A stretch of DNA of 20,905 nucleotides from Acidobacteriota bacterium (GTDB lineage: Bacteria; Acidobacteriota; Polarisedimenticolia; Gp22-AA2): assembly GCA_016177515.1 (NCBI GenBank), contig JACOUZ010000085.1, positions 1-20,905 of the forward strand. Reading direction: 5' to 3'. The translations under genes and the position numbers were made by a program. Of the stretch, positions 8,416 through 14,689 are shown one piece after another (the first letter of the stretch is position 1; each line of letters starts with the position of its first letter). Below the pieces are notes generated by a model, which made no database searches, was not told where the DNA came from, and saw only the letters and a program-made list of their open reading frames with translations.

Positions 8416-9783
8416 CTAGTTGTTGCCGGCGTCCTGCTGGAACATCCGCAGGCTGCGGCGGGCCGTCTCGTTCATCGGGTCGAGCTCGAGAGCGCGGCGC
8501 CAGGCCTCGACCGCCTTCTCGGCCTGCTTCATCTTGTACAGCGAGTTCCCGAGATTGGCGTAGGCGACCGAGGAATCGCTGCTGTTCTGGATTGCCTGGC
8601 CGAACATCTCGACGGCCCGATCGTAATGGGACGACGTGTGGTACAGGAACCCGAGGTTGTTGTACACCTCGCTCATGGCCGGATCGAGGCGCAGCGCCTC
8701 CTGGAAGGCCTGCACCGCCTCGGACTCCTTCCCCATCCGGGACAGGACGAGCCCGAGGTTGTTGTGGGCCTCGGCATACTCGGGAAGCAGATGGATGGCC
8801 CGGCGGAAGGCCTCGAGCGCCGCCTCGAGGGCCCCGCGGTAGTACAGAACCACGCCGCGGTTGTTGCACTCCAGGGCCTCCTCCCTGGCCCGCCGGGCTA
8901 GGTCGGCCTGGTCGCGCTTCAGTTGCGCCTCGATCGCCTGGATGACCGAGCGGTTCCCCTCGTTGATGGTGCGCAGGGCGGCGTGCGTCTTTTCCGCCTG
9001 CCCTTTCACGAGCATGATGAGCTGGGAAATCTGCAGGGACTCGTCGGCGGCGCGGTCCATCTTCTTGTCGAGGCCGGCCAGCGCCTGCTCCAGCTTGGCC
9101 GAGGTGGCGCCGGCCAGGGACAGCTCCTCCAGCACCCTCCCGGCGATCTGCTGCTGCAGGTCGGTGAGCGCCTGGAGCTGCTCGAGTGCCTGCGAGGTGG
9201 CGGCCGCGGTGGCGCCGACGCCTCGCGCCTGGTCCTCCAGCCGGGACTGCAAAGGCGCCACGCCCGCCTCCAGGGCGGCGCGCATCTCTCCCAGGCCGGC
9301 CTGGATCCTCCCGGCAAGTCGCGCCTCGGTTTCCTGCAGGCCCGCGGTCAGACGCCCCTCGAATTCGATGAGCGACGTCGCCAGGCGCGATTCGAGCTCC
9401 CGGGGGCCGGCGCCCAGCCGGTCCGCGATCTCGGCGACCTGTCTGGAGAGCGCGTCGCCCGCCTCGGCCACGCGGCCGATGGTCGCCTGGCCGATCTCCC
9501 GCACGACGCCCTGCACTTCGAGGGAGGATTGCAGAAGCCCCCTGCCCAGATCGGTCAGCCGGCGTTCCATGTCGGCCAGCTCCGCGCCGGAGGCGCCGGC
9601 CGCCGCGGCCGGCCGCGAGGTGTCCCGCCCGGCCCAAAGCAGCATGGCGCGGCTGGCCATCATGAGGTTGCAGTCGCGCTGCTCCACGTTGAAGAAGCGG
9701 CACTCCTCGTAAATGCATTCCCGGTTGACCGGCTGGCCGTTCTCATCGGTCGGCTTGAGCGCCGACAGCATCGGACAGATCAT
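8416..9783 (-). CDS. Cys-motif, coiled-coil and TPR protein
   Basis: This protein of 455 residues has three parts. Residues 1-40 carry four cysteines (Cys3, Cys23, Cys28, Cys38) in a context (ICPML, then RECIYEECRFF, then RDCNLM) that resembles a metal or Fe-S binding site. Residues about 70-290 are a long Ala/Glu/Leu/Arg-rich helical region with repeated heptad-like patterns, likely a coiled coil. Residues about 303-440 hold four tetratricopeptide repeats with clear consensus (AYANLGNSLYKMKQAEKAVEAWRRALELDP and similar). TPRs bind partner proteins; no enzymatic domain is visible. I chose the ATG at 9783 because GAGGGAGAG directly precedes it; an in-frame ATG farther upstream lies inside the preceding gene. 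It starts 28 bp after that gene and ends 9 bp before the next, consistent with one operon. Confidence 0.85.
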   Translation of the reverse strand: MICPMLSALKPTDENGQPVNRECIYEECRFFNVEQRDCNLMMASRAMLLWAGRDTSRPAAAAGASGAELADMERRLTDLGRGLLQSSLEVQGVVREIGQATIGRVAEAGDALSRQVAEIADRLGAGPRELESRLATSLIEFEGRLTAGLQETEARLAGRIQAGLGEMRAALEAGVAPLQSRLEDQARGVGATAAATSQALEQLQALTDLQQQIAGRVLEELSLAGATSAKLEQALAGLDKKMDRAADESLQISQLIMLVKGQAEKTHAALRTINEGNRSVIQAIEAQLKRDQADLARRAREEALECNNRGVVLYYRGALEAALEAFRRAIHLLPEYAEAHNNLGLVLSRMGKESEAVQAFQEALRLDPAMSEVYNNLGFLYHTSSHYDRAVEMFGQAIQNSSDSSVAYANLGNSLYKMKQAEKAVEAWRRALELDPMNETARRSLRMFQQDAGNN

Positions 9784-9815
9784 CTCTCCCTCGCGGACAC
9801 GTGTGGAGTGTTCAT
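9780..9815 (-). CDS. Possible 11-codon coupling mini-ORF between the two TPR genes
   Basis: An ATG at 9815-9813 overlaps the stop of the large TPR gene as ATGA. It is followed by ten more codons (MNTPHVSARER), and its own TGA at 9782-9780 overlaps the ATG of the next gene, again as ATGA. Ribosomes ending the large TPR gene could therefore restart twice in a chain. The ORF is too short to judge as a gene, and the next gene has its own good ribosome binding site, so this may be chance. Confidence 0.25.
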   Translation of the reverse strand: MNTPHVSARER

Positions 9816-12800
9816 GCGGAGCTTCCCTCGCCAAACGAGATCCGGGTCTCGCCCGCGAGGCGGCGCCGGCCGCCCATCAGGTCCGCGGCGACCAGCTGGC
9901 GGTAGACGCGAGCGAGTGCAACCTGAAGCCCGGGATCCCCGCTCCTCTTGATGAGAGTCTCCAGCGTGCGGGCGGCCAGGGCGAAGTCGCCGGCCCGGGA
10001 GGCCGCGAAGGCGAGCGCCTGGCTGGCCCCGAGGCGCATCAGGTGCTCCGCGGCGCGCGGGTAGTCGCCCTGGTGCAGGGCGATCTCGGCGCGCAGGCGG
10101 GCCGCCTCCCGGGGATCGAGGTCCGGCGCATGGCGCTCGAGGACGGCCGCCGCCTCCTGGATCTGCCCGAGGTCGAGCAGGGCGCGCAGCATCGCCTGCA
10201 TCTCGGCGCCGCGCCGCGACCCGTGCTCGATCTGGCCGCGCAGGCGCCCTAGGACGGCGCGCAGCAGGGCCAGGTGCGTGTCGTGCACGCGCAGCAGGAA
10301 CTGGTTGCGATCGGGGGACAGCCGCGCCGCCTCGGAGAGGTACTGCCGCGCCGCGTCCTCGTCGCCGCCGGACGCCGCCACGCGCCACAGGCGCACCAGG
10401 GTCGCCAGCCGCTCGGCGCGCGACCCGCCCCTGGCGAGCGCCTCCTGCAGGATGCGGGTCGCCTCGGCGTCCTTTCCCGCGGCCACGTAGTGGTCCGCCA
10501 ATAGGAGTATCGTGGCGTGGGATTCCGGGGCGCGTTCCCGCAGGGCCTCCGCCTCTTCGATGATCCGGGGGCCGAGGTGGTGCGCCAGGCGCGCGGCCTC
10601 CTTCAGGTCGGCCAGGGCCAGGTCGACCTGCATGCGCCGGGCGTGCATGCGGGCCCGCCACAGGTAGCCTTCCCCCAGGTCCGGGGCGGCCTTCACGACC
10701 GCTTCGATTCCTGCGCAGGCCCGGTCCTGGAGGGACGGGTCGCGGCGTGCCGCCTCGCCGAAGGCGGCGAGCGCCTTGTCGTACCGGCCGGCGCGCAGGC
10801 AGGCGTCGGCCAGCATCAGCGAGACGGGGGCGCTGTTCCGATTCTGCTTCTGGATCTCCTCCAGGCGCGGCAGGAGCCTCTCCACTTCACCGGGCAGGTT
10901 CTTGAGCGCCTGCTCGATCTTCTCCGCCGCTGACTGGAACTTGCCGCGCGCCGCGTGGATGGCGCAGGCCGCCAGGTACGGATCGGGGCAGCCCGGGGCG
11001 GCGTCGATCATCTCGTGCAGGCGCTTCAGGATCATCGGCGCCAGCGAGGCGTCGAGCCGGAAGGCCGCCAGGTAGGTCGCCGCGCTCCTGGGCAGGAGCT
11101 TCAGGTGCTGCAGGGCCCGCGCCATCTCGAAAGTCGCGAAGGGCTGCTGCGGGTCGGCCTTGAGAATGCGGTCGAGGTGCCCGGCCAGGACCGGCGCCAG
11201 GTCGGGCCGCGCGTCGAGAAGAGGCGAGATGGCCTGGACCGCCCGCTTGTGGTCGCCGGAATCGAGGAGGATCACCAGCATCTCCAGGGCCGGCTGCGGG
11301 TCGGCGGGGAAGGAGTCCCGGAGGCGCTGCAGCTCGGAGAGGACCGTGTCGGCGAGCTTCGGATCGCTGGCGCGCGCGGCGCGCAGCGAGTCGACCGCCT
11401 CCCCGCACAGCCCTTCCGAGGCCAGGACCTTGCCCAGCGCCAGGGAGCCCAGGGGCAGGGATCCTTCCGCCTCGATCAGGCGGCGCAGCCTCTCGATGAC
11501 CGCGGCCCCGAGCGCGCGGTCGCGGCCGTACGCCGCGAAGTAGCGCTTGGTCGCGGTATCGCCGTCTCCCTTCTCGCGCAGGGCGTCCCCCATGGCCAGG
11601 GAGACGCGCGCGGTCGAGGCGTCGTCCTTCAGCTTCAGGGTTTCCGCGCCGAGGGACAACACGCGGTCAAAGCGCCTGGCCATCGCCAGGGTTTCGACGA
11701 AGGCGGCGCGCGCGGCGAGGTCGTCCGGCGCCGCCCTCAGGATCTCCTCGTACCTGGCGATGATCCGATCGAGCAGGGCGGGGCTCGCGCCGCCGCGCGA
11801 CAGCTCGGCCAGCGCCCCCTGGTAGTCCCCGCGATCGAGGCAGAGAGTCGCCAGAAGGACGCGCGCCTCCGCCGCCTCGGGGCTGTCGCGATCGAAACGC
11901 TCGAGAGCCGCCTTGATCTCTCCGGCACGCTCGGGCGCCGCCTGCAGCAGCTCGCGAAACGCCGCCCCCGCCGCGGCCACCTGCCCTCCGAAGAAGTGGG
12001 CCTCGCCGAGGGCGAAGCGCACGGCGTGCTTGAGCTCCGTGCGCGGCTCAATCTCGCGCAGGAGAGCGGCGACGCCCTCGTGCAGGCCGGGGGCCGCTTC
12101 CGCCAGGAGCGCCACCGTCCTGAGGAACTCCGCCGCCAGCTCCGGGCCGGAGGCGGCGGCCTCGCGCAGCTGCTGCAGCGCTTCGGGGAAGCGCTTCATC
12201 TCCAGGTCCGCTTCGGCGGAGCCGATGCGGGCGCGCGCGGACGACGGGTTCTCCTTGAGGATGGCGGCAAAGCGGGCCACCGCCTCGCCGGCGGAGGCCG
12301 GCGCCTCGCGCACCAGGTGGCGCAGCACGACGATCGCCCGGCCCCGCTCGCCGCTCCGGATCAGCAGGTCGGACAGGAGGAGATGGGCGTCCGGGCAGGA
12401 TGGGTCGGCCTCCAGGATCCTGACCAGTCGCGGGACCAGCAGGCCCTCCTCCTGGGGGGCTGCCGCGCGCGCCTTGCGCAGGCAGTCGACCGCCTCGCTG
12501 CCGCGCTTCTCGGCCAGGTGGAGGTCCGCGAGCAGGTGGTGCGCCTTGGCGCTTCCGGGCGCGGCGGCCGCGATCGCCTCGAGCGGCTCCCGGATCGCGG
12601 CCAGGCCCTTCTCCTCGGCGATTGCCAGGAGGATGTCCACGGCCGGCTGCGGCTGGCCGCGCCGAGCCAGGGCCGAGGCCAGGAGCAGCCGTGCCTCCGC
12701 CGCCCTGGCGGGGTCGGCGGCCGCCAGGGACTCCAGGACCGGCACCACGCGGTCGAGGAGGGCCCCCGAATCGATGAGCGGGCGCATCTCCTCGAGCGCG

Positions 12801-13654
12801 GCCCCGGACTGGCGCGCCGCCAGGTGGGCCGAGACCAGGATGAAGCGCAACTCCGGTTTCTCCCCCTTCTCCTTGAGATATTCGGCCAGTCTGTCGGCCA
12901 CCGCCGGACCGCCGCGCGGATCGGTCTCCAGGACCAGCCCAAGCTGCTGGGCCGCCTCCTCCTCGCGCCCCGAGCGCAGGAACAGGTCGCCGACCGCGAC
13001 GCGCAGCGCGGCGTTCTGGTAGTCCTTGGCCAAAAGCGCCTCGAGGCGCTTGATGATCTTCGGCAGGTCCTCCGGGTTGTTCTTCGCCACGATGCGGAAG
13101 ATGGAGGCGGCCAGGTCGTATTCGCGCAGGGCCTCGTGACAGAGCGCCAGGTAGTAGGCCGAGTGCAGAGAGGTCCTGGCCATCCTGGCGTCCGGGGCGC
13201 TCTTCCGCAGGCCCTCCCACTTGCCCCGGTGGCGCGGCATGAAGGCGCGGATCTCGTCGGCCTTCATGCGCTCCAGCGCCTCGAGGGCGCTCTTGAAATC
13301 GTCCTGGCGGATGAAGTGCTCGGCAATCGCGTCGAACAGGGGGGAGACCGGCGCGTGGCGGGCGCGCAGCTCCTCGATCATCTCGTTGGCGCGCTGGTAG
13401 ATCTTCGGATTGCGGCGCAGGACGGTGCGCAGCGCCTCCGCCGCCTCGCTGCCCCGGCTCGCCAGCACCAGGTAGCGGGACAGATCAAAAAGGATGTCGG
13501 TGTTCTCGGGGGAAGCGGCCTTGGCCTCGGTGAGGATCTCGATCGCCTTGTCCATCTGCCCTTTGGAGAAGCATTTCAACGCCTTGGAGACCGCCCGGCT
13601 CTCGGCGCTCTGCGTGAGGTCCTTGACGATTTCCTTCAGCCCGTTCAGGTCCAT
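9812..13654 (-). CDS. Giant TPR-repeat solenoid protein
   Basis: This 1280-residue protein is built almost wholly of tetratricopeptide-like helical repeats of about 34-36 residues, from about residue 24 (KALKCFSKGQMDKAIEILTEAKAASP) to near the C-terminus. Typical repeat patterns (GxxxxAxxxLxxALxxxP and variants such as AHHLLADLHLAEKRGSEAVDCLRKARAAAP) recur throughout. I see no signal peptide, membrane segment or catalytic domain, so it is probably a cytoplasmic scaffold. The ATG at 13654 is preceded by GAGGCGGA. The frame stays open further upstream, but that part is low-complexity Arg/Gly/Ala translation crossing the probable promoter. It is the first gene of the minus-strand series ending in addB and addA. 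A link to DNA repair rests on position only. Confidence 0.88.
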   Translation of the reverse strand: MDLNGLKEIVKDLTQSAESRAVSKALKCFSKGQMDKAIEILTEAKAASPENTDILFDLSRYLVLASRGSEAAEALRTVLRRNPKIYQRANEMIEELRARHAPVSPLFDAIAEHFIRQDDFKSALEALERMKADEIRAFMPRHRGKWEGLRKSAPDARMARTSLHSAYYLALCHEALREYDLAASIFRIVAKNNPEDLPKIIKRLEALLAKDYQNAALRVAVGDLFLRSGREEEAAQQLGLVLETDPRGGPAVADRLAEYLKEKGEKPELRFILVSAHLAARQSGAALEEMRPLIDSGALLDRVVPVLESLAAADPARAAEARLLLASALARRGQPQPAVDILLAIAEEKGLAAIREPLEAIAAAAPGSAKAHHLLADLHLAEKRGSEAVDCLRKARAAAPQEEGLLVPRLVRILEADPSCPDAHLLLSDLLIRSGERGRAIVVLRHLVREAPASAGEAVARFAAILKENPSSARARIGSAEADLEMKRFPEALQQLREAAASGPELAAEFLRTVALLAEAAPGLHEGVAALLREIEPRTELKHAVRFALGEAHFFGGQVAAAGAAFRELLQAAPERAGEIKAALERFDRDSPEAAEARVLLATLCLDRGDYQGALAELSRGGASPALLDRIIARYEEILRAAPDDLAARAAFVETLAMARRFDRVLSLGAETLKLKDDASTARVSLAMGDALREKGDGDTATKRYFAAYGRDRALGAAVIERLRRLIEAEGSLPLGSLALGKVLASEGLCGEAVDSLRAARASDPKLADTVLSELQRLRDSFPADPQPALEMLVILLDSGDHKRAVQAISPLLDARPDLAPVLAGHLDRILKADPQQPFATFEMARALQHLKLLPRSAATYLAAFRLDASLAPMILKRLHEMIDAAPGCPDPYLAACAIHAARGKFQSAAEKIEQALKNLPGEVERLLPRLEEIQKQNRNSAPVSLMLADACLRAGRYDKALAAFGEAARRDPSLQDRACAGIEAVVKAAPDLGEGYLWRARMHARRMQVDLALADLKEAARLAHHLGPRIIEEAEALRERAPESHATILLLADHYVAAGKDAEATRILQEALARGGSRAERLATLVRLWRVAASGGDEDAARQYLSEAARLSPDRNQFLLRVHDTHLALLRAVLGRLRGQIEHGSRRGAEMQAMLRALLDLGQIQEAAAVLERHAPDLDPREAARLRAEIALHQGDYPRAAEHLMRLGASQALAFAASRAGDFALAARTLETLIKRSGDPGLQVALARVYRQLVAADLMGGRRRLAGETRISFGEGSSA

Positions 13655-13678
13655 TGCGGTCCGCCTCACACGACGGCA

Positions 13679-13698
13679 CACGGGCCCCCGGGCCCGTG
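13679..13698. promoter_or_regulatory. GC-rich palindrome in the leader of the TPR-addAB operon
   Basis: Two 9-bp arms (CACGGGCCC and GGGCCCGTG) separated by CC form a perfect inverted repeat. It lies 24 bp before the start codon of the giant TPR gene and just downstream of the probable -10 box at 13708-13713. It would sit in the first bases of the transcript, either as a 5' hairpin or as an operator. Confidence 0.5.
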
Positions 13699-13707
13699 CC
13701 TCGATGC

Positions 13708-13736
13708 AATATAGGTTCCGGCCCCGCAGGCGCCAC
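13708..13736 (-). promoter_or_regulatory. Putative promoter of the TPR-addAB operon
   Basis: On the minus strand TATATT (13713-13708) matches the -10 consensus at five of six bases. A weak -35 GTGGCG (13736-13731) lies 17 bp upstream. It is an AT-rich island in a very GC-rich region, about 54 bp before the start codon of the first operon gene. Confidence 0.45.
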
Positions 13737-13816
13737 CCCGCCGCCGCCCCGGCGCGCCGCCGCCCCGCCGCCCCGGCGCCGATGGCCGGGACGCCCGAGC
13801 GCGACCGCGGCGGACC

Positions 13817-13845
13817 TTGACGCGGCCCGGGCAATCGTCAATGAT
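13817..13845 (+). promoter_or_regulatory. Putative sigma70-type promoter of the CBS gene
   Basis: TTGACG at 13817-13822 and AATGAT at 13840-13845 are separated by exactly 17 bp and match consensus at five and four of six bases. The predicted start of transcription is near 13852, leaving a short leader with GAGGAG before the ATG at 13890. Confidence 0.55.
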
Positions 13846-13889
13846 CCCTCTTTCGCGGGGCTTCCCCCGCCCCTGATTCAGAGGAGACC

Positions 13890-14348
13890 ATGCGCGCATC
13901 GGACATCATGACCAGAGACGTCGCGACCGTCACTCCCGACACCCGGATCGAGGAGCTCTGCGATCTGCTCCGGGAAAGAAAAATCACCGGGGCACCGGTG
14001 GTCGATTCGGAAGGACGGCTCGTGGGCATCGTCTCCAAGGATGATGTCCTGTTCCGGGGCCGCGCCGGCGGCTCCGAGTCGCGTCAAACTCCCGACATCA
14101 AGCAGCTGTTCACCTCCGGGTTCGTCGGTTTCGACCAGGCCGGCGCGGGACCCGAGGAAGTAGGACAGATCATGACCAGGGGTGTGATCAGCGCTCCGGA
14201 GAACGCCACCGTGGCGGATCTCTGCCGCCTGATGTGGGACCGTCGGATCCATCGCGTCCCGATCGTCCGCGGAGAGGTCCTGGTGGGGATCGTCAGCGCC
14301 CTCGATGTCTGCCGGGCGGTGAGCAATGGAGAACTGGCGGCCCGCTGA
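13890..14348 (+). CDS. Stand-alone two-CBS-domain protein
   Basis: This 152-residue protein consists only of a CBS pair. The first CBS domain covers about residues 3-55 (ASDIMTRDVATVTPDT, then ITGAPVVDSEGRLVGIVSKDDV) and the second about residues 92-146 (VGQIMTRGVISAPENATV, then IHRVPIVRGEVLVGIVSALDV). Such pairs bind adenosine nucleotides (AMP, ATP, SAM or similar) and act as energy or ligand sensors; free-standing ones usually act on a separate partner. The linker of about 35 residues between the domains is longer than in the smallest members. A GAGGAG site precedes the ATG. It is divergent from the TPR operon and shares its upstream region. No partner enzyme is evident here. Confidence 0.88.
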   Translation: MRASDIMTRDVATVTPDTRIEELCDLLRERKITGAPVVDSEGRLVGIVSKDDVLFRGRAGGSESRQTPDIKQLFTSGFVGFDQAGAGPEEVGQIMTRGVISAPENATVADLCRLMWDRRIHRVPIVRGEVLVGIVSALDVCRAVSNGELAAR

Positions 14349-14372
14349 GGGCCCGCTCCGCGCCGGCAGTTC
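14331..14372 (+). terminator. Weak stem-loop at the end of the CBS gene
   Basis: Arms 14331-14341 and 14362-14372 (GAACTGGCGGC and GCCGGCAGTTC) pair at 10 of 11 positions around a 20-base loop that contains the stop codon. No T-run follows, only a CCCTCTTT stretch about ten bases later, so terminator function is doubtful. Confidence 0.25.
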
Positions 14373-14397
14373 CGCATCCCCTCTTTCGTGACGGACC

Positions 14398-14497
14398 TCT
14401 GGACACCTGCGTCCAGATTCAATCGACCCGATCCAACTTCTTGAACCCCCGGCACTAACGGCCCGCCGTCAGTGTCGGTCCGTCCAGCGTGTCCAGA
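14398..14497. promoter_or_regulatory. Cluster of GTCCAG boxes upstream of the protease gene
   Basis: TCTGGAC (14398-14404) and GTCCAGA (14411-14417) form a perfect 7-bp-arm inverted repeat with a 6-base spacer. GTCCAG recurs at 14482-14487 and GTCCAGA at 14491-14497. The 9-mer TCTGGACAC at 14398-14406 is the exact reverse complement of 14489-14497. The clustering suggests binding sites for a regulator; which one is unknown. Confidence 0.35.
14453..14474. repeat. Short hairpin in the intergenic region
   Basis: Arms 14453-14462 and 14465-14474 (CACTAACGGC and GCCGTCAGTG) pair at 9 of 10 positions around CC. There is no T-run, so an operator or RNA hairpin is as likely as a terminator. Confidence 0.35.
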
Positions 14498-14596
14498 AAC
14501 CCCACTTCCGGCCCCGATCGGCGCCGGCTCGCCCCGCCAGGCCGCTTTTCGTTAAAAGCCTTGAATGTCAACGATTTCAGAGGCGGAGATTACGGA

Positions 14597-14641
14597 ATGG
14601 GCACTGGCAGCGGCCTTGCTCCAGGTCTGGGTGCCGCATGA
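14597..14641 (+). CDS. Possible 14-codon leader peptide before the protease gene
   Basis: An ATG at 14597 with GGAG eight bases upstream opens a short frame (MGTGSGLAPGLGAA) ending in TGA at 14639-14641, about 50 bp before the protease start. The ribosome binding site is plausible, but codon evidence is far too short to decide. It may be a leader peptide or chance. Confidence 0.2.
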   Translation: MGTGSGLAPGLGAA

Positions 14642-14689
14642 GTCGCATCGAGGCGGCACAGCCGGCTGCCTGCCGGGGAAGGGGAATGC

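Larger units (their letters stand above)
14349..14689. other. 341-bp intergenic region with repeated boxes and hairpins
   Basis: This gap separates the CBS gene from the protease gene. It holds GTCCAG-type boxes between 14398 and 14497, a hairpin at 14453-14474, a small hairpin at 14544-14559 (GCTTTT-CGTT-AAAAGC), a TTGAAT (14561-14566) that could be a -35 element, and a 14-codon ORF at 14597-14641. I could not find a convincing -10 box. No RNA gene was recognised. Confidence 0.5.

Noticed and set aside
10955..13714. Plus-strand open frame of 919 codons opposite the giant TPR gene
   Set aside because: It is antisense to clear TPR repeats, and its own repetitiveness mirrors those repeats. No motif or ribosome binding site supports it.
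13655..13834. Earlier start for the giant TPR gene
   Set aside because: The added 60 residues are Arg/Gly/Ala-rich and would cross the TATATT box and palindrome. The ATG at 13654 begins a normal protein sequence.
14500..14689. Riboswitch, for example cyclic di-GMP type, before the protease gene
   Set aside because: I compared the leader with the conserved cores I know and saw no match. Only short generic hairpins are present.
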